From Bryobacterales bacterium (GTDB lineage: Bacteria > Acidobacteriota > Terriglobia > Bryobacterales > Bryobacteraceae), in contig JAEUQE010000005.1 in the NCBI GenBank assembly GCA_016789785.1, positions 1 through 64,000 on the forward strand: DNA of 64,000 nucleotides, read 5' to 3'. Positions 1 to 9,435 of the stretch are shown here, piece after piece. A program made the position numbers and the translations under genes. Within the stretch, counting starts at the first letter, position 1. Every line of letters begins with the position of its first letter. The notes beneath the pieces are model-generated. The model did no database searches. It saw nothing but the letters and a program-made list of their open reading frames with translations, and had not been told where the DNA came from.

Positions 1-1164
1 CAGCTTGTCCTGAATCTCGCCTGTGACCACGGCTTCGTTCTCTCCGATGTACATGTTGATCTCGGAGCGAATGCCGAATTCGGGAAGATAGATGCCCGGC
101 TCCACGGAGAAGCACAGACCGGGAATCAATTGACGCGTGTCATGGCTTTCCAGATTGTCCATGTTGGCGCCGGTGCCATGGACGTCCGTCCCGATCGAGT
201 GGCCCGTGCGATGAATGAAGTAGTCGCCGTATCCATGCGCTTTGATGAAGCCGCGGCAGGCGTCGTCCACCTGATAGCCGGCGATCGGCGTCTTGCTTGC
301 GATCGCCTCCTTCACTGCATGGATTGCGGCATTGCGCGCGCCGGTCACGATGCCGAAGATCTCCAGCATCTTTTCCGGCGGATTCTGCCCGCAGAACCCG
401 ACCCAGGTAATGTCGTAGAACACGCTGTTCGGTGCTTCCAGCTTGGCCCACATGTCGATGAGCACGAGGTCGCCCGGCTTGATGTCGTGGTGGTCCTTCG
501 CCGTCGGATCATAGTGTGGATTCGACGCGTTCGCATTCACCGCGACAATGGGCCCGTGATCGTCATTCACCATCCCGTTCTGCGCAATGGTGTGACGGAT
601 GAACTGCTGAATCTGGAATTCGTTCGGCGTATCGCCACGGCGATGCGAATCGGAGATGCGTTGGAATGCAGCGCGGCGGATTGCGTCCATCCGTACGCCT
701 GCCTCAAAGTGCGACTGGCGCTGCTGCTCGGTCCAGCGAGCTTCGAAATACTGCACCAGATCCGCGGATGTCACCACTTGCGGCCCGACGCTTCGCACCA
801 GATCCACCATGCCGCCGTCCACGAGAGCGACATAGGGAATGGCGCAGTTCGGCGAATGCTGCATCGCGACGCTCTCCAGCCCCTTCAGCATCGACGCCAG
901 GCCTTCGCGCAGCGATTCCCAACTCGCGTAAAGATGCTTCCTGCCCGGCAGAGCATCCAACATACCGGGCTCGATGCGATGCACCAGAGCCTGCGGATCG
1001 CCTTCCGCTGGGATGAAGTAGAACCAGCGGCGCGTGGGAGTGCGTGGCGGCTCGAACCTCAGAATGCGATAAGCGAGTGGATCACGGCGATGGTGATCGT
1101 AGAAGAGCCAGCCGGGAATGCCAAGCTGGCGCATGACTTCTTGAATTTCAGCAATACGTGACAC
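1..1164 (-). CDS. M24 family Xaa-Pro peptidase, 3' end cut by window edge
   Basis: Creatinase-fold metallopeptidase of the Xaa-Pro dipeptidase/aminopeptidase type, which cleaves the bond before proline in peptides. About 388 residues are visible. The dinuclear metal ligands of family M24 are all present: D237 (in LVLIDMWAK), D251 (FYDITW), H322 (GHSIGTDVHG), E355 (FSVEPGIYL) and E368 (IRSEINMYIG). The last ligand lies close to the left edge, so probably only a few C-terminal residues are missing. There is no signal peptide, so it should be cytosolic. The start is a GTG placed directly after the TAA stop of the upstream peptide transporter, with GGAG eight bases ahead. The pairing with a peptide importer suggests both serve proline-containing peptide use; the exact specificity is not readable. 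Confidence 0.85.
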   Translation of the reverse strand, partial: MSRIAEIQEVMRQLGIPGWLFYDHHRRDPLAYRILRFEPPRTPTRRWFYFIPAEGDPQALVHRIEPGMLDALPGRKHLYASWESLREGLASMLKGLESVAMQHSPNCAIPYVALVDGGMVDLVRSVGPQVVTSADLVQYFEARWTEQQRQSHFEAGVRMDAIRRAAFQRISDSHRRGDTPNEFQIQQFIRHTIAQNGMVNDDHGPIVAVNANASNPHYDPTAKDHHDIKPGDLVLIDMWAKLEAPNSVFYDITWVGFCGQNPPEKMLEIFGIVTGARNAAIHAVKEAIASKTPIAGYQVDDACRGFIKAHGYGDYFIHRTGHSIGTDVHGTGANMDNLESHDTRQLIPGLCFSVEPGIYLPEFGIRSEINMYIGENEAVVTGEIQDKL

Positions 1165-2661
1165 TTATTTCACTCCGCCCATCAGCCGCACGATCGGCCG
1201 CACGAACAGGGCCAATACCAGCCCGGCGCCAATGGCGAATAGCCCGATGGTCAAAAACAACGTAGGTAACGAAAACGACGTGTAGAAGGCCGCGACCTTT
1301 CCACCCATATAGTTGCCGGCGGAGATGGAAAGGAACCACACACCCATCATCAATCCGCCGACACGCGCAGGCGCAAGCTTGGTGATCGCGCTCAATCCAA
1401 CAGGGCTCAGGCAAAGCTCCCCTAGCGTATGCAGAAGATACGTTGCGGTCAGCCACATCGGGCTCACCCTCGCATCACCAATAGCCAACTGCGCGCCGAA
1501 CATCAGCACCACGTAGCCAAGGCCAAGCAGCACAAGGCCCCAGGAGAACTTCGCCGGGCTCGACGGCTCCCGGGTCCCGAGCCTGAGCCAGAACCACGCG
1601 AACACGGGCGCGAGAGTCCAGATGAACAAGCCGTTCAGAGACTGCAGCCAGCTTGGCGGATACTCCCATCCGAAGATGCGATTGTCCGTGCTGCGAGCCG
1701 CGAAGAAATTCAGCGTCGAGCCCGCCTGCTCAAATGCCGACCAGAACAGCGTGGATGCGAAGAACAGCACCGCGATCACCGCGATCTTCTTGCGCTCTTC
1801 GGGAGTCCATTCCATCGCGAGGAAGAGCCATGCGAACAGTCCCACCGTGACCACAAGCAACAGTACGCCCGCTGCATTGTTGAGCATCTCCGCGGTGATG
1901 GGAGCGATGCCCATCGAATCGATGGCAAGCACGGCGATCGCGATCACCACAACTGCCGACAGCGCATTGCGAAGCATCGCACGCTGCTTGCGGTCGTCCT
2001 CGCTTGACACATGCACCGGATGCAGCCCGGCTTCGCCAAGAAACTTGAAGCCATAAACGTACTGCAGGACACCCAGCGCCATGCCAACGCCGGCCACGGC
2101 AAGCCCCGCGCGCCAGCTCACACTGCGCGCCACCCATCCGCAGACGAGCGGAGCGAAGAAGGCGCCCATGTTGATGCCCATGTAGAAGATCGAGAAACCA
2201 GCGTCGCGGCGATGATCGCCAGAGTGATAGATCTGCCCAACAATCGTGCTGATATTCGGCTTCAACAAACCCGTACCCACGATCACGACAGCGAGTCCCG
2301 AATAGAAGATTGCATCACCCGGCACCGCGAGCATCAGGTAGCCGATCGCGATCAGGATGCCGCCAATCAGCACCGCTTTGCGCTGGCCCAAAATGCGATC
2401 CGCGATCCAGCCACCCGGCAGGCTCGCCATGTATGCCGACGCCGTGTAGAGCCCATAAATCGCAGCGGCCTTCGCATCCGTGAATCCAAGACCGCCTTGC
2501 GCTACCGCCGCCGTCATGAAGAGGATCAGCAGAGAGCGCATGCCATAGTAGCCCCAGCGCTCCCAGAACTCAGTGAAGAACAACGTGGACAGACCGCGCG
2601 GATGTCCGAAGAAGGCAGTGTCGTGTTGCGCCGCACTCTGCGTTTGCGCCATGGTCTGCAT
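1165..2661 (-). CDS. POT family proton-coupled oligopeptide transporter
   Basis: Major facilitator protein of the POT/PTR2 family, importing di- and tripeptides with protons across the inner membrane. It is 498 residues with about 12-14 hydrophobic helices. The family signature is in helix 1 (FFTEFWERWGYYGMR, the ExxERxxYYG motif) with Trp at the usual Phe position. The second POT stretch, GTGLLKPNISTIVG followed by FSIFYMGINMGAF, is also clear. Met1 and Met4 are both possible starts. The M24 peptidase begins one base after this stop codon, so the two are almost certainly cotranscribed as a peptide uptake and degradation pair. Confidence 0.9.
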   Translation of the reverse strand: MQTMAQTQSAAQHDTAFFGHPRGLSTLFFTEFWERWGYYGMRSLLILFMTAAVAQGGLGFTDAKAAAIYGLYTASAYMASLPGGWIADRILGQRKAVLIGGILIAIGYLMLAVPGDAIFYSGLAVVIVGTGLLKPNISTIVGQIYHSGDHRRDAGFSIFYMGINMGAFFAPLVCGWVARSVSWRAGLAVAGVGMALGVLQYVYGFKFLGEAGLHPVHVSSEDDRKQRAMLRNALSAVVVIAIAVLAIDSMGIAPITAEMLNNAAGVLLLVVTVGLFAWLFLAMEWTPEERKKIAVIAVLFFASTLFWSAFEQAGSTLNFFAARSTDNRIFGWEYPPSWLQSLNGLFIWTLAPVFAWFWLRLGTREPSSPAKFSWGLVLLGLGYVVLMFGAQLAIGDARVSPMWLTATYLLHTLGELCLSPVGLSAITKLAPARVGGLMMGVWFLSISAGNYMGGKVAAFYTSFSLPTLFLTIGLFAIGAGLVLALFVRPIVRLMGGVK

Positions 2662-2697
2662 TCGCGTGTCGCCCCCTCTTGATTCGAACCGGCCAGT

Positions 2698-3900
2698 CTA
2701 CTTCTCGCGCCGCCAACTCAGCTTCGCACGCAAATCCACGACACCGGCGATCTCCTTGGGATCGGCCACACGAAAACTGATCGCATCATCCACCCAGTCC
2801 TGGCTAGCCCCGTCGGAATGCTGCGTGGCGACGGTCAGCGTATACTCGTGCCGCGCCAGCCAGCATTCAAACGTGAAGTCCAATTCTAGCAAGTCACCTG
2901 GTTGAAACTTGCCCAGGTCAATCCCTTCGATGCGGGAGTTCGTTCCATAGACATCCATCCCGAGCCGGTTGCGAATCAGCAACCCGACCACGGGCTCCTG
3001 CGACTGGTCCCGAAAGCGTGCCCGCACACGAATGGTGACGCGTTCCCCGCGCATCACGTTGCTGGCCGGTTCACCTTGTGCGTTCAGCACCACAATCTCT
3101 TCAATGCGGCTGGTGCCATCGCCATGCCGGAAGCTGCCCAAACTCGCCGCCGTCTCCGAAGCGAGTTGCTTCTGCTGACGCTCATGCACCAGCCCGACGT
3201 AGCGATTCACCACGTCGTTTGCCGAACCCGCGGCCGCGATCTCGCCATTGAGTAAAAACACCGCGCGATTCGAGAGGCGCTTCACAAGACCAAGATCGTG
3301 CGACACGAACAGCACAGTCACCTTGCGGGCTTTCAGCTCTTCGAACTTCTGCACGCAACGGCTTGCGAAGATCGCGTCGCCGACGGAGAGCGCTTCATCC
3401 ACGATCAGTACGTCGGGCTCTACGTGAATCGCGGTCGAGAACGCGAGGCGGACGTACATGCCGCTGGAATACTCCTTCACGGGCCGGTCAATGAATTCGC
3501 CGATCTCGGCAAAGGCCTCGATCTTCGGAAAGGCCCGCTCCATCTCGCGGCGCGGGATACCCATGATCTCGCCACTGAGAAATACATTCTCGCGGCCCGT
3601 GAACTCGGGATTGAATCCGGCACCGAGTTCCAGCAATGCGGCGATGCGCCCCTTCGTCAGCACGCGGCCGCTGGTGGGTTGAAGAATGCCGCTGACGATC
3701 TGCAGCAGGGTGCTCTTGCCCGATCCGTTCGGACCGACGATGCTGACGATTTCGCCGTTCTCGACGTGAAAGCTCACGTCGCGCAAGGCCCAGAAGTTGG
3801 TGTGACGCGGACGGCCGATGAGAGGCAGAGCTTCTCGCAGCCGGTCAACAGGCTTCCGGTAGAGCCGGTAGATCTTTGAGACGTGTTGAACGGCAACCAC
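2698..3900 (-). CDS. Wzt-like ABC transporter ATP-binding protein with C-terminal carbohydrate-binding domain
   Basis: ATPase of the O-antigen/polysaccharide export ABC family. Seen: Walker A GPNGSGKST (56-64), signature YSSGM (144-148), Walker B VLIVDEA (164-170) and switch His201. After residue about 235 comes a beta-rich region (to residue 400) that fits the Wzt C-terminal domain, which binds the end of the finished polysaccharide. The start is GTG. Wzt normally works with a Wzm permease, but neither a permease nor glycosyltransferases lie nearby; the POT transporter is downstream on the same strand. The substrate cannot be assigned. A teichoic-acid-type exporter ATPase is less likely because of the long C-terminal domain. 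Confidence 0.85.
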   Translation of the reverse strand: MVAVQHVSKIYRLYRKPVDRLREALPLIGRPRHTNFWALRDVSFHVENGEIVSIVGPNGSGKSTLLQIVSGILQPTSGRVLTKGRIAALLELGAGFNPEFTGRENVFLSGEIMGIPRREMERAFPKIEAFAEIGEFIDRPVKEYSSGMYVRLAFSTAIHVEPDVLIVDEALSVGDAIFASRCVQKFEELKARKVTVLFVSHDLGLVKRLSNRAVFLLNGEIAAAGSANDVVNRYVGLVHERQQKQLASETAASLGSFRHGDGTSRIEEIVVLNAQGEPASNVMRGERVTIRVRARFRDQSQEPVVGLLIRNRLGMDVYGTNSRIEGIDLGKFQPGDLLELDFTFECWLARHEYTLTVATQHSDGASQDWVDDAISFRVADPKEIAGVVDLRAKLSWRREK

Positions 3901-4054
3901 AGAGAGTCAGCAAACCGGAACGTGAGACAAAGGTGACAACGGGTTGACTATACCGCGAATCCCAGTTCCGCGGCAGCCTTCGCTGCGAATCGCCGCCGAA
4001 CCGCCGGGCCGCAAGCGAAGCGGGCAGCCGGTCCGTCATAGAATTAGAGAAAGC

Positions 4055-4735
4055 GTGCGTATCACGATCTCCAAAGAGAACTACCTGAAAGCGATAGCGG
4101 AAGCGGAAAGCGAGGGCGAAACTGTCATCGCAGCCACGCTTGCACGCTGGCTGAAGGTGTCGCCGCCGGCCGTCACCATGGCGATCAAGCGCCTGAAACG
4201 CGATGGGCTCATCCTCGTGGAACAGGACGGAAGACTGCGCCTCACCACTTCCGGCCGCGAAATCGCCACCAAGCTCTTGAACCGCCATCACCTCATCGAA
4301 CGCATGCTCACCGAGATCTTCGGCATGGAATGGTTCAAGGTCCACGAGGAAGCTGAGCAGTTGGAACACGCGGTCTCCGCCGACTTCGAGCGCAAGCTGC
4401 TGGACAAGCTCGGGCCGGCCGAAGCCTGCCCGCATGGCAATCTAATCGGCATCGACACACCCGAAGAACGCCGCCGCCGGGGCTGGATGCCGTTGCGCGA
4501 GCTCTCGCCGGATCGTCGCGCCCAGGTAATGAGCGTCTTCGAACGCGACCGGCAATTGCTGGAGTTCCTCGACGGGCTTGGCATCCATCCTGGCGCGCGT
4601 GTGCGCATGGTCCGGAAGAACTACGATGACACCGTCACGCTGGAGATCAAGAGCGACACTGTGCAACTCGGCGACATCGTGCAACTCGGCGATTCCGCTT
4701 CCAGCCGTGTGTGGGTAGCCCCGCTGTCTTCCTGA
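4055..4735 (+). CDS. DtxR/MntR family metal-dependent transcriptional regulator
   Basis: DNA-binding regulator, likely responding to Mn2+ or Fe2+. From the GTG at 4055 it is 226 residues, the normal length for the three-domain form. Residues 24-55 form the winged helix (VIAATLARWLKVSPPAVTMA). Residues 75-110 form the metal-binding dimerisation domain, with HH at 78-79 and the cluster KVHEEAEQLEHAV. The C-terminal about 75 residues look like the FeoA-type SH3 domain (GIHPGARVRMVRKN, then LGDIVQLG). The frame opens upstream at 3944, but that extension is Pro/Arg-rich and unlike the family. A TAGAAT box at 4039-4044 also favours 4055. No metal transporter is adjacent, so its targets are unknown. 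Confidence 0.82.
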   Translation: MRITISKENYLKAIAEAESEGETVIAATLARWLKVSPPAVTMAIKRLKRDGLILVEQDGRLRLTTSGREIATKLLNRHHLIERMLTEIFGMEWFKVHEEAEQLEHAVSADFERKLLDKLGPAEACPHGNLIGIDTPEERRRRGWMPLRELSPDRRAQVMSVFERDRQLLEFLDGLGIHPGARVRMVRKNYDDTVTLEIKSDTVQLGDIVQLGDSASSRVWVAPLSS

Positions 4736-4869
4736 TTCCTGAAGCGGAATTAATCTCGCGCTACGCAACATCTGCCGCCACGCTGCATTTATACTCGCAG
4801 AGTTCGGAAAGAACGAACCTTCAGCCGCGCTGCTTGTGGCGAAGGGGACACGGGAAAGGAATCAGGTCA

Positions 4870-5217
4870 ATGAAGAGATTCATCGCGGTCACGCTGACGG
4901 GTCTGTTGCTGGCATGCACTGCCGTTGCGCAGGATCCGGCGCCACCGACAGAAGAGAAAAAGAAGACAGTTCGCCGCCAGCGCATGGAGAATCAGCAGAA
5001 GCGCATCAACGAGGGCGTAAAGGAAGGCAGCCTCACGAAGAAAGAGGCAGTCAAGCTCGAAATGAAGCAGGGTGCCCTTGCGAAAGAAGTCCGTGAAGAG
5101 AAGAAGGACGGCGGGGGGCTCACCGCGAAAGAGAAGATCAAGATCGACAACAAACAGGACAAGCTCAGCCGCGAAATCTATCGCGAGAAGCACGACGCCC
5201 AAACGAAGAAGAAATAG
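4870..5217 (+). CDS. Small secreted charged protein, unknown function
   Basis: A 115-residue protein with a hydrophobic N-terminus (MKRFIAVTLTGLLLACTAVA). It can be read as a signal peptide cleaved after AVA, or as a lipoprotein signal with Cys at LLAC. The mature part is highly charged and probably coiled-coil. It contains two related segments: one around GVKEGSLTKKEAVKLEMKQG and one around GGGLTAKEKIKIDNKQDK, each a Gly-Leu-Thr, Glu/Lys helix, Gln pattern. The frame runs upstream to 4711 but the signal peptide fixes the start at 4870. I do not recognise a characterised family. An envelope role is inferred only from the signal sequence. Confidence 0.7.
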   Translation: MKRFIAVTLTGLLLACTAVAQDPAPPTEEKKKTVRRQRMENQQKRINEGVKEGSLTKKEAVKLEMKQGALAKEVREEKKDGGGLTAKEKIKIDNKQDKLSREIYREKHDAQTKKK

Positions 5218-5271
5218 CAATCGCGGACATTCGGCCCCTGCGAAGACGCAGCTTCGTCTACACTGGGGCCG

Positions 5272-6054
5272 ATGTCCACACGGCCTGTCGCATGGATTAC
5301 GGGTGCTTCGAGCGGAATCGGAGCAGTGTTCGCCGAGCAACTCGCAGCGCGCGGTTACGATCTGGTGCTGATTGCGCGGCGCAAGGAGAAACTTGAAGAA
5401 CTGGCGCGCTTGCTGCCCGCGGAGTGCGAGATTCTCCCATCCGATCTGAGCATTCCTTCCGAACAACAGCGGCTTGCTCAGCGTCTTGCTTCCGAACCAC
5501 GTCTGGCACTCCTGGTCAACAACGCAGGTTTCGGCACTACGCGGCGGTTCTGGGAAGCCGATCTCTCCAGCCAGACCACCATGCACCAGCTTCACGTGAT
5601 GGCAACGGTGGAGTTGACGCACGCCGCGCTTCGCAACCTGGTGGCGCGAGGATCCGGCGGCGTGATCAATGTCGCCTCCGTGGCGGGCTTCTCCCGCAGT
5701 CCCAGCAATGTGAGCTACTGCGCCACGAAGACGTGGATGGTCGCGTTCACGGAGGGACTCGCGATGGAACTGCGAGGATTGAACAGCAACGTCAAAGTGC
5801 AAGCCTTGTGTCCCGGATTCACCTACACGGAGTTTCACGACGTGATGGGTGTCGACCGTGCGCGCATTCCCTCCGCGCTGTGGATGCGCGCGGAGGATGT
5901 TGTACGGGAATCACTGCAAGGGCTCGACCGCGGCAAGGTCTTCGTGATTCCTGGCTGGCGCTACCGCCTGTTCGTGTCTGTGTTCACAAAACTGCCGATT
6001 TGGCTGCGCATGTCCCTGCAGGCGAAGTCGCCACATACGAAAGCCCGCATGTAG
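5272..6054 (+). CDS. Short-chain dehydrogenase/reductase (SDR)
   Basis: Classical SDR oxidoreductase of 260 residues. The Rossmann nucleotide motif TGASSGIG is at 10-17, NNAG at 83-86, and the catalytic Ser136, Tyr149 and Lys153 (YCATK) are in place. The stretch IARRKEK after strand 2 has basic residues where NADPH-preferring members carry them, so NADP(H) use is likely but inferred. The C-terminal tail (about 30 residues, WRYRLFVSVFTKLPIWLRM) is hydrophobic and may attach to the membrane. The substrate is unknown. A crotonase-fold gene follows 39 bases downstream, so a shared role in acyl-chain metabolism is possible. Confidence 0.88.
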   Translation: MSTRPVAWITGASSGIGAVFAEQLAARGYDLVLIARRKEKLEELARLLPAECEILPSDLSIPSEQQRLAQRLASEPRLALLVNNAGFGTTRRFWEADLSSQTTMHQLHVMATVELTHAALRNLVARGSGGVINVASVAGFSRSPSNVSYCATKTWMVAFTEGLAMELRGLNSNVKVQALCPGFTYTEFHDVMGVDRARIPSALWMRAEDVVRESLQGLDRGKVFVIPGWRYRLFVSVFTKLPIWLRMSLQAKSPHTKARM

Positions 6055-6093
6055 ACAGTGCTATCGTAATCGAACCGCTACCACGAGACTGCC

Positions 6094-6897
6094 ATGTACG
6101 AACAGATCCTCTACGACGTTACTGACTGGGTTGCCACCATCACTCTCAACCGCCCGGATCGCCTGAACGCCTGGACCCGGCAGATGGAGACGGAGATCAC
6201 TTCGGCGTTGCGATCCGCCATCGACGATGAGCAAGTGCGCGCGATCGTACTCACCGGAGCGGGCCGCGGCTTTTGCGCGGGCGCCGACATGAGCCTTCTC
6301 AACTCCGTCGCGCAAAGCGGGCAGGTGTCGGGCCACGGCAACGTCAGCGGCAATGAACTGCCTGACAATCAACGTCAGCACTCGTGGCTGCTCACTGTGC
6401 CGAAGCCGGTCATCGCCGCAATCAACGGGCCCGCGGTAGGATTGGGCTTCGTCGTACCGCTCTACTGCGATTTCCGCTTCGCCGCGGAGTCCGCGAACTT
6501 CAACGTCATCTTCTCGCGGCGGGGCCTGATCGCGGAGTACGGCATCGCGTACATGCTGCCGCGGCTGATCGGACTGCCGAAAGCGATCGACCTCATCTTC
6601 ACCTCGCGCAAGGTCGACGCGAAGGAAGCGCAGCAGATCGGCCTGGTGCATCGCGTGTTGCCCGACGAAGGCTTCCTTGCCGCGGTGCAAGCCTTCGCCC
6701 GCGAACTGGCAACCACAGTGTCCCCGCGATCGCTGCGGGTGATGAAACAGCAACTCTACGCGGCGCAGTCGCAAACGCTGGATCAGGCCATGGATGCCGC
6801 GATCAAAGAAATGCTGGAAAGCCTCACGTGTGAGGACTTCAAAGAAGGCGTGGCGCACTTCCTTGAGAAGCGTCCTCCGCAATTCACAGGGCGCTAG
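6094..6897 (+). CDS. Enoyl-CoA hydratase/isomerase family protein
   Basis: Crotonase-fold protein of 267 residues acting on an acyl-CoA. The oxyanion-hole segments are clear: FCAGADMS (60-67) and INGPAVGLGF (110-119). At the catalytic region, classical hydratases have a Glu in a QPE-type motif and a second Glu in PGAGGT. Here the sequence reads FNVIFSRRGLIAEYG, so the first Glu appears absent while E148 may stand for the second. This fits an isomerase or another crotonase branch better than a plain 2-enoyl-CoA hydratase. It sits in the same direction as the SDR and ends six bases before the convergent Pat-like gene. Confidence 0.85.
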   Translation: MYEQILYDVTDWVATITLNRPDRLNAWTRQMETEITSALRSAIDDEQVRAIVLTGAGRGFCAGADMSLLNSVAQSGQVSGHGNVSGNELPDNQRQHSWLLTVPKPVIAAINGPAVGLGFVVPLYCDFRFAAESANFNVIFSRRGLIAEYGIAYMLPRLIGLPKAIDLIFTSRKVDAKEAQQIGLVHRVLPDEGFLAAVQAFARELATTVSPRSLRVMKQQLYAAQSQTLDQAMDAAIKEMLESLTCEDFKEGVAHFLEKRPPQFTGR

Positions 6898-6903
6898 ACG
6901 GCG

Positions 6904-9294
6904 CTAGACGCGCAGTTTCGCCACCACGGTGGTGTCCTCGAAATCACGGCTGATGCGGAACCCCATCGACCGGCAGATCGCCTGCATCGTCTGATTCTCG
7001 GCGGAGATCTCTCCGAACAGCATCTCCACGCCTTCCTTGCGCGCGATGTCAATGATGCGCCGCAAGAGTTCCTTCCCGATTCCCTGCCCCTGGGCGTGAT
7101 CACTGACCACGAGTGCGAACTCCGCTTCGCGCCGCCCTCGCGCATAGGCCTGGCTGTCCTTATACAGCCGGCCCACGGCAATCACGCGGTTCTCATGCTC
7201 CACCACCAGCGCCATCTGCCGTGCATAGTCGATGAAGCAGATCCGCACCAAGCGGTCATGCGCGATGCGCGTGGAAAGTTTCAATGCCGACAGGTAGCGG
7301 AAGTACACTGTACGCTCGCTCAACGTTTCGTGGAAGCCGGCGAGGAGCGGCTCGTCCTCGGGCCGGATCGGGCGAATGATCACGCTCTCACCATTCTTCA
7401 TCTTCCACGTGTCGACATACTCCACCGGATAAGGACGAATCGCCGGCTTCGGCAGACTCTCCAGCGGTTTGCTGGTGGGATGAAGCGTGATCAGCGCCTC
7501 GCGTGACGAGATACGGCAACCCGCGATTCGCGGCTGCTCCACCACCATGCGGCCAAGCCTCACCAGCAGTTGCTCGATCTTCTCGCGAGGCACGTCCATC
7601 GCGCCAAGTTGATCGAGCATCAATCCCGACAGCGTCATCGTGATCGGGGGGAGTCCAACTGCACGCGCACCGAACCCATTCTCCACGAAGAGCACCGGTC
7701 CGAACTGATCATCCAGACAACTCCCGATGATCACCTTGCAGCCCACAGGCAGCCGCAGCGCATACACATCCACCACTTGCTGAATCTCGGCGGCGCTGAG
7801 CATCTCCTTGCCTTCGACGAGACTGCTCACTTCACCGGGAGGCAGATCCTCCATCGTCGGCTCCAGCGCTGGCGTTTCGTAAATCGCGCGGAGGTTCTCG
7901 TTGTACGCCCACATGTAGAGAAACATGCGCGCCGCGGTGTCGGGATAAGGGAAGGTTGGGATTTCGGCGCTCTGCAGAATACTGATGCCTGCCGCGACGT
8001 CGGACGCGCCCATCCAACTCGCCAGCAGAGGCTTGCCCTGCAGACGGGCGAACGGCTTCAGTTGCTCGGCGGTGCGCGTTGGATCCGTGGCCGCTTGCGG
8101 CGCGAGCACGGCGAGCACGCCATCTGTTGTTGGATCCTTTGAGATCACCTCGATGGTCTTCGCATATCGCTCGGGCGAAGCGTCGCTCAAAATGTCGATC
8201 GGGTTATTGCGGCTCCATTCCCGCGGCAACAACTCATTGAGCGACTGGCGCGTCTCATCGGAAAGCTCGGCTAATTCTCCACCTGCCGCGATCAAAGAGT
8301 CCGCGGCAAGCACAGCGGGACCACCTGCGTTGGTAACGATGGCGAGCCTCTTGCCGCGCGGCCGTGGCTGCTTGCCAAGGACCTCAGCCATGTAGAACAG
8401 GTCGGAGAGGTGATGCACGCGAAGCACGCCGCAGCGGCGAAAGGCCGCATCCAGCACTTCGTCATTGCCTGTTTGTGCGCCTGTGTGGGCCGCGGCCGCT
8501 CTCGCGCCTTGAGCGGTCCGGCCGGCCTTGATCACGATGATCGGCTTGCTAAACGCGACCTCGCGCGCCGCCGACAAAAACGCTCCGGGATCACCGATCG
8601 ATTCCATGTAGAGCAGAATGCTGCGGGTGCGAGGATCGTTGCCGAGGTACTCGATCAAGTCGCCCCAGCCAACATCGGCCATGGACCCGATGGAGACGAA
8701 TGCGCTGAATCCGACAAGCTCGCGCTGGCTCCAGTCCAGCACCGCATTGCACAGCGCTCCGCTTTGGCTCAGAAACGCAACGCTGCCCTGACGCGCCATA
8801 CCATTAGCGAATGTCGCATTGAGCCCTGTAATTGGCGACATCACGCCCAGACAGTTCGGCCCGATGATTCGCAGCGCGCCCTTGCGTGCCTCTTCGAGCA
8901 CCTGATTTTCCAGAGCCTCGCCTTGCGGGCCGAGTTCTCGAAAGCCGGACGCGAGAATCATCGCGCCCTTCACGCCTGCCTCCACGCACTCGCGCACGAT
9001 GCCTGGAACCGTGTTAGCGGGGGTGACGATGATGGCGAGTTCCGCCGGCTCCGGAAGTTTCGCAACAGAAGGGAAGGCCCGCGCACCAAGCACGCTGCTG
9101 CGCTTCGGATTCACCGGATACACCGTGCCTCCGAAGGGCGAACTCATCAGGTTCCAGAAGGTGGCTCGGCCCACGCTCCCCGCCGCTTCCGTGGCGCCAA
9201 TGACCGCAACGGATCTTGGCCGGAAGAAGATGTCGAGAGGATGAAACTCTCGACCGAACAACGAGTGGGCCGGTTCGACAACTTGAGGTTTCAT
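6904..9294 (-). CDS. Pat-like protein: ADP-forming acyl-CoA synthetase domains plus GNAT acetyltransferase, ATP-grasp part deleted
   Basis: A 796-residue multidomain protein resembling the protein acetyltransferase Pat. Domains in order: CoA-binding Rossmann domain (about 20-150, [16 protein letters not shown]), succinyl-CoA-ligase-like domains (about 160-480, with the phospho-His-type motif AAAHTG at H270), a remnant of the ATP-grasp domain (about 490-600), and a GNAT domain (about 635-796, acetyl-CoA loop [10 protein letters not shown]). Between VYALRLP and [17 protein letters not shown] about 90-100 residues expected in this family are missing, including the ATP-binding lysine region. No frameshift is seen. 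The likely role is lysine acetylation of metabolic enzymes, with the synthetase half as a ligand sensor (inference). It ends six bases from the convergent crotonase gene. Confidence 0.82.
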   Translation of the reverse strand: MKPQVVEPAHSLFGREFHPLDIFFRPRSVAVIGATEAAGSVGRATFWNLMSSPFGGTVYPVNPKRSSVLGARAFPSVAKLPEPAELAIIVTPANTVPGIVRECVEAGVKGAMILASGFRELGPQGEALENQVLEEARKGALRIIGPNCLGVMSPITGLNATFANGMARQGSVAFLSQSGALCNAVLDWSQRELVGFSAFVSIGSMADVGWGDLIEYLGNDPRTRSILLYMESIGDPGAFLSAAREVAFSKPIIVIKAGRTAQGARAAAAHTGAQTGNDEVLDAAFRRCGVLRVHHLSDLFYMAEVLGKQPRPRGKRLAIVTNAGGPAVLAADSLIAAGGELAELSDETRQSLNELLPREWSRNNPIDILSDASPERYAKTIEVISKDPTTDGVLAVLAPQAATDPTRTAEQLKPFARLQGKPLLASWMGASDVAAGISILQSAEIPTFPYPDTAARMFLYMWAYNENLRAIYETPALEPTMEDLPPGEVSSLVEGKEMLSAAEIQQVVDVYALRLPVGCKVIIGSCLDDQFGPVLFVENGFGARAVGLPPITMTLSGLMLDQLGAMDVPREKIEQLLVRLGRMVVEQPRIAGCRISSREALITLHPTSKPLESLPKPAIRPYPVEYVDTWKMKNGESVIIRPIRPEDEPLLAGFHETLSERTVYFRYLSALKLSTRIAHDRLVRICFIDYARQMALVVEHENRVIAVGRLYKDSQAYARGRREAEFALVVSDHAQGQGIGKELLRRIIDIARKEGVEMLFGEISAENQTMQAICRSMGFRISRDFEDTTVVAKLRV

Positions 9295-9435
9295 TCTTAC
9301 CCTGATCGTAGCGAATTCGCCACCGGAAACGTTTCGAGTTCAGGGCATGTGCGATGAAATCACACCTTCGGAAGCGATTGACTTCCGCCGCTGAAGCAAA
9401 GGCTCTGATCGTCTATCATGCAACGAGGAGGATTC

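Noticed and set aside
3944..4054. N-terminal extension of the DtxR-type regulator
   Set aside because: The extra 37 residues are Pro/Arg-rich, absent from the family, and lie over a better promoter-like region; GTG 4055 gives normal length.
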